A stretch of DNA of 64,000 bases from contig NZ_JAFLNL010000004.1 in the NCBI RefSeq assembly GCF_017313785.1, positions 248,001 to 312,000 of the forward strand. Direction: 5' to 3'. Each line of letters opens with the position of its first letter. Within the stretch, counting starts at the first letter, position 1. The DNA is from Flagellimonas aurea. Lineage in GTDB: Bacteria; Bacteroidota; Bacteroidia; Flavobacteriales; Flavobacteriaceae. This document shows positions 38,498 through 45,640 of this stretch, piece by piece. The notes under the pieces were generated by a model, which was given only the letters and a program-made list of their open reading frames with translations, searched no databases and was not told the DNA's origin. The translations under genes were made by a program, and so were the position numbers.

Positions 38498-38955
38498 TTG
38501 TTGAAACTTTTTTTGATTCGGTCCAAGTTCCGTTTGCTATCACGGCTTTTGATGGTTTCCCGTTTGTCGTACAACTTTTTACCCTTGGCCAGGCCAATGT
38601 TCATTTTGGCGAGACCTCTATCATTTATAAAAACCTTGAGGGGGACAATAGTGAGTCCTGTGGTGGCCACTTCTTTATGGAGCTTTTTTAGTTCCCGCTT
38701 GTTCAGTAACAATTTACGTACGGCCTTTGGAGCATGATTGAAGTGACTTGCGTGGCTGTATTCATCAATCTGCATGTTGACGACGAACAGTTCCCCTTTG
38801 TCATTAAACTCACAAAAACTTTGGGAAATGGAAGCCTTGCCCTCTCGGAGTGATTTTATTTCGGTACCACCCAAAACAATACCTGCCATATAGGTGTCCA
38901 AAATTTCATAATCGAATCGGGCCCTTCTATTTTTTATGTTGATATTTTTCTGCAT
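38494..38955 (-). CDS. smpB: SsrA-binding protein SmpB
   Basis: 153 aa from the Met of [18 protein letters not shown]. tmRNA partner in ribosome rescue. [36 protein letters not shown] and the C-terminal [20 protein letters not shown] are diagnostic. Two further Met codons lie just upstream (38958, 38964). No tmRNA gene was seen in the window. Confidence 0.96.
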   Translation of the reverse strand: MQKNINIKNRRARFDYEILDTYMAGIVLGGTEIKSLREGKASISQSFCEFNDKGELFVVNMQIDEYSHASHFNHAPKAVRKLLLNKRELKKLHKEVATTGLTIVPLKVFINDRGLAKMNIGLAKGKKLYDKRETIKSRDSKRNLDRIKKSFNN

Positions 38956-39035
38956 CATGGACAAAAATATAAACTCTTTGCCAAGAATATTGTAATGTTA
39001 CACTAGATTTTACGAATAACTACCAAAACCAACTC

Positions 39036-39773
39036 ATGAAAAGAATTTTAATCCCCCTGATGCTTGTCTTTGTCATCTCATGCAAGCAAGAACCCAAAAA
39101 AGAATTGACAGTGCAGCAAATCGTGGATAATTCCATTACCGATAGCGGAGGAAAACGTTTTGACGATCATAAAGTGACTTTTGATTTTAGGGACAAAGGT
39201 TATGTTTCTGAAAATATGAATGGGCAACGTGTATATAAACGAATCTCAGATTTGGACTCCACTACCATTATTGATGTGAAACGAGGAGACGATTTTGAAC
39301 GTTATATGAACGATTCCTTGGTGATGGTTCACGATACCATGGCGGTGAAATACGCCAACTCCATCAATTCGGTGCATTATTTTGTGCGGTTGCCCTATGG
39401 ATTGAACGATGCAGCCGTCAACAAAGAACTTTTGGGCAAGGAGACTATCAAAAACAAAGAATATTACAAAGTAAAGGTAACGTTTGACCAACAGGGTGGT
39501 GGTGACGATTTTGAGGATACTTATTTATATTGGTTTGATATAGAATCATTTAAACCTGATTATTTAGCGTATGACTTTCATGTGAACGGAGGTGGGCAAC
39601 GTTTCAGAAAAGCGTATAACGAACGCTACGTAAATGGTATCCGATTTGTGGATTATGAAAACTATAAGCCCAAAAAAAATGGCACGGACATCTTAGAGAT
39701 TGGTCAATTGTATGACAAAGGAGAATTGGAGCTCTTGAGCAAAATTGAGCTAAAAAACATTGTAGTGGAATAA
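39036..39773 (+). CDS. DUF6503 family lipoprotein
   Basis: 245 aa. Lipoprotein signal MKRILIPLMLVFVISC (Cys16). The body (TVQQIVDNSITDSGGKRF, LPYGLNDAAVNKELLGKETI, YYKVKVTFDQQGGGDDFEDT) matches a Bacteroidota family now called DUF6503, possibly related in fold to LolA/outer membrane lipoprotein-sorting proteins. Function unknown. Monocistronic; it converges on the next gene with 1 nt between stops. Confidence 0.75.
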   Translation: MKRILIPLMLVFVISCKQEPKKELTVQQIVDNSITDSGGKRFDDHKVTFDFRDKGYVSENMNGQRVYKRISDLDSTTIIDVKRGDDFERYMNDSLVMVHDTMAVKYANSINSVHYFVRLPYGLNDAAVNKELLGKETIKNKEYYKVKVTFDQQGGGDDFEDTYLYWFDIESFKPDYLAYDFHVNGGGQRFRKAYNERYVNGIRFVDYENYKPKKNGTDILEIGQLYDKGELELLSKIELKNIVVE

Positions 39774-39774
39774 T

Positions 39775-40299
39775 TTAGTCCATTTTTAAGCGGATATCTG
39801 TGGGGACTCCATCGATAATCCGTATTATAAATAGGCTGCTATTGTCAGAATCGTCCATTTGATCATACTTTTCCTCGCCTATTACTTTGTTTACGAGCAT
39901 GGGAGTAGTGTTGCTATGGCCGACCACCAAAACATTTTTTCCTTCATTCTCTAGTTTAAAAGCTTCAATATCCAAAGAACTTGGGTCGTAATATTTGATG
40001 TCTATATCTTTTTTTACAGATGTTGGAGCGGCGGTCATAGAGGTGCGCTCATAATTGGTGGAATACACTATGTCCAAAGGGATGGCATCAAATACCTCTG
40101 CCCAACGAATGGCCCTGTCCAACCCATCTTGGTTAAGCTCTGGATCTGGATTTTCGGGGTCCGTCCTGTCCTTTTCGGCATGTCGGATAAAATAGAAGGT
40201 GGAAACAACGGGATATTCCCCAATTTTCGTATCTTTTTTGCAGCCGATACTTCCAACGAGTAAAACTGCAAGGGCAATTAAAGGTTTGATGGTTCGCAT
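39775..40299 (-). CDS. Histidine phosphatase family lipoprotein
   Basis: 174 aa from ATG 40299. Lipobox LVGSIGC, then the phosphoglycerate-mutase-like active site FYFIRHAEK (RHG-type motif as RHA) and the second His in VVGHSNTTPMLV. SixA-like size; located outside the cytoplasm. Substrate unknown. Divergent from the PorP-like gene by about 70 bp. Confidence 0.85.
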   Translation of the reverse strand: MRTIKPLIALAVLLVGSIGCKKDTKIGEYPVVSTFYFIRHAEKDRTDPENPDPELNQDGLDRAIRWAEVFDAIPLDIVYSTNYERTSMTAAPTSVKKDIDIKYYDPSSLDIEAFKLENEGKNVLVVGHSNTTPMLVNKVIGEEKYDQMDDSDNSSLFIIRIIDGVPTDIRLKMD

Positions 40300-40321
40300 A
40301 GTTCTATTCAAAGTTCCCGTG

Positions 40322-40329
40322 TATTTTTG
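40322..40329 (+). promoter_or_regulatory. Candidate -7 element of the PorP-like gene
   Basis: TATTTTTG fits TAnnTTTG, 41 bp before the start codon. No matching -33 found. Confidence 0.3.
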
Positions 40330-40370
40330 TTAATCAGTTTAAAAGTAACGTTTAATTTTCATTTTCTCGT

Positions 40371-41774
40371 ATGCCAAAGTTTTTGGTTTTTTTCTGTGGA
40401 TTAGCAATTTGCACATGGGGCATGGCCCAAGAATCCGTATTGCCGTCCGATTTCAGGCAGCATTCGTTGACACAATATAATGCAAGTTTGTTCAATCCCA
40501 CATACGCTTTGGATTGGAACAACCCTAATTCCCTATCGGTATGGACACGTTGGCAATGGCAAACTATTGATGGGGACCCGACGACCATTTTTGCCAATTA
40601 TACGCATCAATTCAATACTTCATCGGGGGCATCGATAGGATTTTTACAGCACAATACGGGAATATTTTTGTTTACAGGGGGCAATCTGAATTTTTCCCAA
40701 AGCTTTGAACTTGATAAGGGAATCAAGTTGATGGCGGGTTTGAATACATTCGTTTATCAACAAACAGTGGCGGATGAGCAATATGTTCCAGATGATCAGC
40801 TGGACCCCATTGCATTGGAGGATTTGGAGGGACTTAAGGTTCAATTTTCCCCCGGGCTGCGGTTGTTGATAAATAGATTCAGTGCTGGGATAGCTTTTGA
40901 AAATGCCATCGGATTCAATATTTCAGGAAACGATAGCGGCAGTGTGGGCAACTTTCAGAGCATTACGGGTACATTGAGCAATGATTTTCCGGTTGAACTT
41001 TCCCCAGGTCTTGGCGCGAGCTATATTCGCCCGGTACTCTATGTCAAATCGGTGCCCAATGCCGATACCCAATTTGGACTAAACGGATTGTTCTCCACAT
41101 CTCGATTCTGGGTACAGGTCGGTTATAACAGCTTTTACGGTCCCTCCGGGGGATTGGGGATTACCATCACAAAATCCTTTTCTATCGGAGGGCTGATGGA
41201 ATTTGGAACCGATAGTTCCTTGAGCGAGGAAGAACCCTCCATAGAAATATTGGCCTCCTATCATTTTGGAAAAACAAAACCGAAGAAAAAGAAGATTGAA
41301 GAATCGAATACGCTTGAAGAAGAGGTCGAGAGACAAAGATTGGAACAGGAACAAAGGGAGCTTGAAGCCAGAAAACGGATAAAACGAGAGAAAGATTCCT
41401 TGGCAGAGGTACAACGCCTCAAAGAGCAAATGGAACTACAAAGAAAGAAGGATAGTATTGAGCGCCTCCAAAATCAGACAGTAGAGGTGAGGCCCAATGA
41501 AAGATATGAGGAAGTTGAAAATGAAGACGGTCTGGAACCTGGTTTTTATCTGATTGCCAATGTGTACGGTACCAAAAAGTACTTCGACAATTTCATGAGG
41601 ACACTTCGTGAAAAAGGTCTGGAACCGAAATCCTTTTATAGGAGCTTCAACAAGTATAATTATGTGTATCTGGAACGCTACAATACCATGGATGAAGCCA
41701 GAAAAGCCCGTGACAGTAAGTTTTTTGGTAAGTACGCAGATAAAACGTGGATATTTAGGGTGAAGGGCAATTGA
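40371..41774 (+). CDS. PorP/SprF-family outer membrane protein with coiled coil and SPOR-like tail
   Basis: 467 aa. Signal peptide to about residue 19 (CTWGMAQ). Residues 25-300 follow the PorP/SprF pattern: HSLTQYNASLFNPTYAL near the start, then alternating beta-strands ending ILASYHFG. Residues 305-370 are a highly charged coiled coil (Glu, Lys, Arg-rich). Residues 388-467 look like a SPOR domain (GFYLIANVYGTKKYFDNFM, then YVYLERYNTMDEARKARDS). PorP proteins are linked to type IX secretion and gliding; the tail suggests peptidoglycan contact. No other T9SS gene is nearby. Confidence 0.78.
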   Translation: MPKFLVFFCGLAICTWGMAQESVLPSDFRQHSLTQYNASLFNPTYALDWNNPNSLSVWTRWQWQTIDGDPTTIFANYTHQFNTSSGASIGFLQHNTGIFLFTGGNLNFSQSFELDKGIKLMAGLNTFVYQQTVADEQYVPDDQLDPIALEDLEGLKVQFSPGLRLLINRFSAGIAFENAIGFNISGNDSGSVGNFQSITGTLSNDFPVELSPGLGASYIRPVLYVKSVPNADTQFGLNGLFSTSRFWVQVGYNSFYGPSGGLGITITKSFSIGGLMEFGTDSSLSEEEPSIEILASYHFGKTKPKKKKIEESNTLEEEVERQRLEQEQRELEARKRIKREKDSLAEVQRLKEQMELQRKKDSIERLQNQTVEVRPNERYEEVENEDGLEPGFYLIANVYGTKKYFDNFMRTLREKGLEPKSFYRSFNKYNYVYLERYNTMDEARKARDSKFFGKYADKTWIFRVKGN

Positions 41775-41789
41775 TTCTTAGGGTATAAT

Positions 41790-41869
41790 GTCATTTCTAA
41801 TCTGGTGAGAAATCTCTTCTCAAATTCAATAATGGGAGACTCCTCGTCGCTTCACTCAGTCGGAATGAC
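41790..41869. repeat. Dispersed palindromic element, 80 bp
   Basis: Left end GTCATTTCTAATCTGGTGAG, right end CACTCAGTCGGAATGAC. Shares internal words and length with the element at 35739. It lies between the convergent PorP-like and TetR genes. Confidence 0.8.
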
Positions 41870-41904
41870 AAACGGTTTCAATTTTAAAAGCAGGATAGGT
41901 TGCT

Positions 41905-42501
41905 TTATTTTTTCAGCTCCTGCTTCACCAAAAACTCCAGATACGTAATGGTATTGACCAAATACTTTCGGTCTTGGGTCATGGTGCTCATGGCTACCGC
42001 ACCTTGAACCATGGTAAACAGTTGCTTTGCAAATTGTAGCGGGGGGACAGGAAGTTTAATTTCGTTCTGTTTGGCGCCGTTTTCCAAGATAAGGGCAATT
42101 TTTCCTTCAATCTCCTTAATGGTTTCTTTTACGGCCGCGGCCAAAAGCTTGTTGTTGCCTTGGGCATCCACGCCCACGTTCAACAGTGGGCATCCACCCA
42201 TGGGAAGGGTAAAAACGTCGTACTGCTTGTAAAAATTCAAAAGGGAATACAATCTGGCCAACGCTTCAGTTCCAGTGCTAAGTTTATCGTCAATAGCTTT
42301 CAACAACATGTTCCGATTGTGTTCAAAAGCCGATAGCGCCAGAGCTTCTTTATTTTCAAAATTGCCATATATGGCTCCTTTGGTAAGCCCTGTGGCCTCG
42401 GTAAGGTCGCTCATGCTTGTACCTATATAGCCGTGCTTATTGAATATGGGCGCTACGGTTTCAATAATGTAAGCGGTGGTTCGTTCTGCTTTCTTGGACA
42501 T
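41905..42501 (-). CDS. TetR/AcrR family transcriptional regulator
   Basis: 198 aa. The helix-turn-helix is FNKHGYIGTSMSDLTEATGLTKGAIYGNFENKEALALSAF, a close fit to the TetR_N domain; the C-terminal ligand-binding domain has no further hallmark. A candidate operator lies upstream (42543-42560). Its target may be itself or the adjacent dipeptidase operon, from which it is 118 bp downstream in the same orientation. Confidence 0.93.
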   Translation of the reverse strand: MSKKAERTTAYIIETVAPIFNKHGYIGTSMSDLTEATGLTKGAIYGNFENKEALALSAFEHNRNMLLKAIDDKLSTGTEALARLYSLLNFYKQYDVFTLPMGGCPLLNVGVDAQGNNKLLAAAVKETIKEIEGKIALILENGAKQNEIKLPVPPLQFAKQLFTMVQGAVAMSTMTQDRKYLVNTITYLEFLVKQELKK

Positions 42502-42542
42502 GGGATAGGTTGCTGTTGGTCGAAACTAAGATATAAAAAATC

Positions 42543-42560
42543 AAATACTGTTTGGTATTT
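42543..42560. promoter_or_regulatory. Candidate TetR operator
   Basis: AAATAC-TGTTTG-GTATTT, a 6-bp inverted repeat with 6-bp spacer centred about 50 bp upstream of the TetR start, where a minus-strand promoter would lie. The form resembles operators of NemR-like TetR proteins. Confidence 0.45.
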
Positions 42561-42619
42561 AAGCTGCCGAAAGCCTGTATTTTAACATGTTTCTGGCTTT
42601 TTTGTGGTTAGCTTATTGT

Positions 42620-43684
42620 TTAAGACCAAACTTTTTTAAGGAAGTTTATGAAATTCTGGTTCATAATTTTTTCAATACCCGAGCTTGTGTAACCTCTCTT
42701 CGTCAATAGATCTGGAATTTTTTGAAGGTCGGCAATCGTGTCCAGGTCATATGGGCTCTGTTCTTTCCCGAAGGCACCGTCCAGGTCGGTTCCAATACCA
42801 ACATGGTCGGTATTCCCTGCCAACTGGCATATGTGATCTATATTATCTACCGCGATTTCTAAGGTCACGTTCATTTCTTTTGGAGTGGATTTACCACGTA
42901 CCCAATTGGGAACCATCATCCAGGCATCCAATGCAACGCCGATTACAGCGTCCCGGCTAATAAGCTCTTTGATCTGTTCATCGGAAAACTGGCGATTATG
43001 GTCCACCAATTCTCTGCAATTATTGTGGCTGGCCCAAACAGGTCCATTGTAGACATCCATGGTCTCCCAAAAGCTTTTATCGCAAAGGTGGGTGGCATCC
43101 AAGATAATATTGAGTTCCTCCACTTTTTTGAGCAAATCCTTTCCTTTTTGACCTATTCCTCCCACCGAATCGGTGCCATGGGCATAAATCCCAGGACCGT
43201 AATGAGCTGGACCTATTGCCCTGAGGCCAGATTCGTAGGATTTTTCCAAATAGCTCAAATCTACAATGGAGTCCGCCCCTTCCAAACTTAAAATATATCC
43301 AACAGGTTTTTTAGGCATATCGCTCTTCCAAAGTTTAAGGTGGGATTCCAGTCCATCAATGTCCTTGATTTGAACCATTTCACCTGCCGCCTCCATGGTT
43401 TTGTACCATGCCAGTTGCCCTTGTGTCTGTGCCCAAGCTTGATGCTGTGAATGCCAACCAGGTAAGGAACTGCCTTTTTTTACAAAGCGTGCAATTTGGG
43501 TGGCCATGCACAGGCCAATGTTGCCTTCTCGCATAGCGGGCAAGGAAACGGTATTCTTGCCACGATCGGGTTTGTCCGTCATTCCCTGTTCACGTTCACG
43601 TATTTCGGCAACTGGAAGGGTAAGGTCCCTATTCCATTCCATTGCGTTCATGGAAAGGTCGAGATGGGCATCAAATATAAACAT
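42620..43684 (-). CDS. Membrane dipeptidase (peptidase family M19)
   Basis: 354 aa zinc dipeptidase. Metal ligands: His7 and Asp9 in FDAHLDLS, Glu in ILSLEGADS, His in ILDATHLCD, His in VWASHNNCREL, and Asp in VGIGTDLDGAFG. M19 enzymes cleave dipeptides, including those with a C-terminal D-amino acid. No signal peptide is seen, so it should be cytosolic. Last gene of an operon with ridA-like and gntP-like genes (8-nt gap). Confidence 0.93.
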   Translation of the reverse strand: MFIFDAHLDLSMNAMEWNRDLTLPVAEIREREQGMTDKPDRGKNTVSLPAMREGNIGLCMATQIARFVKKGSSLPGWHSQHQAWAQTQGQLAWYKTMEAAGEMVQIKDIDGLESHLKLWKSDMPKKPVGYILSLEGADSIVDLSYLEKSYESGLRAIGPAHYGPGIYAHGTDSVGGIGQKGKDLLKKVEELNIILDATHLCDKSFWETMDVYNGPVWASHNNCRELVDHNRQFSDEQIKELISRDAVIGVALDAWMMVPNWVRGKSTPKEMNVTLEIAVDNIDHICQLAGNTDHVGIGTDLDGAFGKEQSPYDLDTIADLQKIPDLLTKRGYTSSGIEKIMNQNFINFLKKVWS

Positions 43685-43692
43685 GAGAGGTT

Positions 43693-44157
43693 TTATTGGT
43701 GAAGTTCAAAAATTGCTTCAATTTCTACGGCAATATTTCCTGGAAGCATCATACCGACCGCACTTCGCGCTCCGATTCCGTTCTCTTCTCCAAAAATATC
43801 GGCCATCAGTTCACTAAAACCATTGATCACGTAGGGTTGTTTGCCAAAGTCGGGGGTGCAATTCACCATTCCCAATACTTTCACCATTCTTTTGATTTTG
43901 TCCAAGCTTCCAAAATGTGTCGTAATCGTGGATAGCATGGTCAATCCCACCTGACGAGCTGCCAGTTTGGCCTGGTCTTCATCAAGGTCGTCCCCAGCAC
44001 GCCCAGTCATTAGGGAGCCATCCAAATTAACGGGCCCTTGACCCGATACGTACAGAAAATTACCGACCACTAAAACAGGTCGATACACGCCCGCAGGTGG
44101 CGGGGCAGGAGGAAATTGGAGGTTCAATGCCTCCATTCTTTTTGATGGTGATTCCAT
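43693..44157 (-). CDS. RidA/YjgF family protein
   Basis: 154 aa, longer subgroup of the family. VVGNFLYVSGQGPV, the substrate Arg in GARSAVGMMLPGNIAVEIEAIFE, and the central YVINGFSELMADIFGE fit. RidA proteins hydrolyse reactive imines and enamines released by PLP enzymes. It lies between a GntP-type transporter (11 nt) and a dipeptidase (8 nt), which suggests amino-acid catabolism, perhaps D-serine or D-threonine. Confidence 0.88.
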   Translation of the reverse strand: MESPSKRMEALNLQFPPAPPPAGVYRPVLVVGNFLYVSGQGPVNLDGSLMTGRAGDDLDEDQAKLAARQVGLTMLSTITTHFGSLDKIKRMVKVLGMVNCTPDFGKQPYVINGFSELMADIFGEENGIGARSAVGMMLPGNIAVEIEAIFELHQ

Positions 44158-44168
44158 GAGTTTTATTG

Positions 44169-45482
44169 TTAGATTATACTATTGATGGCCAAAACGCCCA
44201 AGAGTCCCATAATGCCCACCAAGGTTTCCATAACGGTCCAAGTGGAAAGGGTTTCTTTCACTGATAGGTTAAAATATTCCTTGAACATCCAGAAGCCTGT
44301 ATCGTTGACGTGGGAAAGCATTAAACTTCCTGAGCCGATGGCCAAAACCATTAACTCTGGACTTGTTCCCGTGCCCGAAGCCAGCGGAAGTACAATACCT
44401 GCGGCAGTAAGTCCTGCAACGGTGGCCGAACCTACACTAACGCGTATGGCGGTGGCAATCAGCCAGGCCAGTACCAAAGGTGAAATGCTTGAACCTTTTA
44501 AACTGTCCGCAATATATTCGCTTACTTGACTGTCTATCAAAACTTCCTTTAATGCCCCAGCTCCCGCAATGATCAAAAGAATCATGGTAATACTGGAAAC
44601 GGAAGTGGACAGGGAATCCATAATGGTGCTCATTTCCTTGCCCTTGGCCAGCCCAAGTGAGTAGATGGCAATAAGTACCGAAATCAGCAAAGCTATCACG
44701 GGATTACCTATAAAGGTGAGTATATTTCTGAGTACGCCTTCTTCCAAAAATTGCTCGGCGGCAATACCGACCCCGATAAAGATGATTGGGGACAGGGCGG
44801 TTAAAATACTTGTTGCGGTCGATGGCAACTGTTCCTGGGGTATGGGCTCGGCATTGTAAAACTCTTTTAATGGTTTTGCCTCAATTTTTTTTATGGTACG
44901 GGCAAACAAGGGTCCCGCTACTATTATTGCTGGTACGGCAACGATAAGGCCGTACATCAATGTTTTGCCAATATCCGCATTGAACATGGCGGCAATGGCC
45001 GTTGGAGCGGGGTGGGGAGGAAGGTAGCCATGCGTTACAGATAAAGAGGTAAGCATGGGCAATCCCACATAAAGCAAGGGCAATCCCGTTGAAAAAGCTA
45101 CGGTAAAGACCAGAGGTATCAAAATAACGAAGCCTACCGAATAGAACATCGGGATACCTACAATAAAACCAGTGACCACCATGGCCCATTGCACGTGTTT
45201 CACGCCAAATTTGTTGACCAATTGCGTGGTAATCTGTTGAGCGGCGCCGCTATCAGCCACCAATTTTCCCAACATGGCCCCGAGCCCTAGAATAAGTACC
45301 AGAAAGCCCAATGTGTTTCCTATTCCCCGTTGAATGGATTGCACCAAATTTGCCAGTTCCATCCCTTGGAAAATACCAACGAACAGGCAAACGATGATAA
45401 AGGACAGAAATGCATTGAGTTTAAATTTTGCGATAAGCAAGAAGAGCAGTAAAATACCTAGGACGGCAATGATCAGTGGCAT
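44169..45482 (-). CDS. GntP-family transporter (gluconate or D-serine type)
   Basis: 437 aa with about 12-14 membrane helices. The GntP signatures are VGIPMFYSVGFVILIPL, THGYLPPHPAPTAIA and the C-terminal LSHVNDTGFWMFKEYFNLS. The family includes gluconate permeases and the D-serine carrier DsdX. With ridA and a dipeptidase downstream, an amino-acid-like substrate is more likely than gluconate. First gene of the operon. Confidence 0.9.
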   Translation of the reverse strand: MPLIIAVLGILLLFLLIAKFKLNAFLSFIIVCLFVGIFQGMELANLVQSIQRGIGNTLGFLVLILGLGAMLGKLVADSGAAQQITTQLVNKFGVKHVQWAMVVTGFIVGIPMFYSVGFVILIPLVFTVAFSTGLPLLYVGLPMLTSLSVTHGYLPPHPAPTAIAAMFNADIGKTLMYGLIVAVPAIIVAGPLFARTIKKIEAKPLKEFYNAEPIPQEQLPSTATSILTALSPIIFIGVGIAAEQFLEEGVLRNILTFIGNPVIALLISVLIAIYSLGLAKGKEMSTIMDSLSTSVSSITMILLIIAGAGALKEVLIDSQVSEYIADSLKGSSISPLVLAWLIATAIRVSVGSATVAGLTAAGIVLPLASGTGTSPELMVLAIGSGSLMLSHVNDTGFWMFKEYFNLSVKETLSTWTVMETLVGIMGLLGVLAINSII

Positions 45483-45582
45483 ATTTAGGATATGGTTTTG
45501 AGCTAAAATAAGGATTTAAATGTAATGGCATTCAAAAGTTGTAGATTTCTAAAATTTTGACAATAAAATATGATATAAATAA

Positions 45583-45616
45583 AAATCCCCTCCCGAGAAG
45601 TTAGGGGAGGGGATTT
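45583..45616 (-). terminator. Terminator of clpB
   Basis: 12-bp stem AAATCCCCTCCC with its complement, 10-nt loop, and a T-rich tract on the minus strand. It lies 25 bp past the clpB stop. Confidence 0.88.
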
Positions 45617-45640
45617 CATGACTGAAATTTATTTGGAGAA

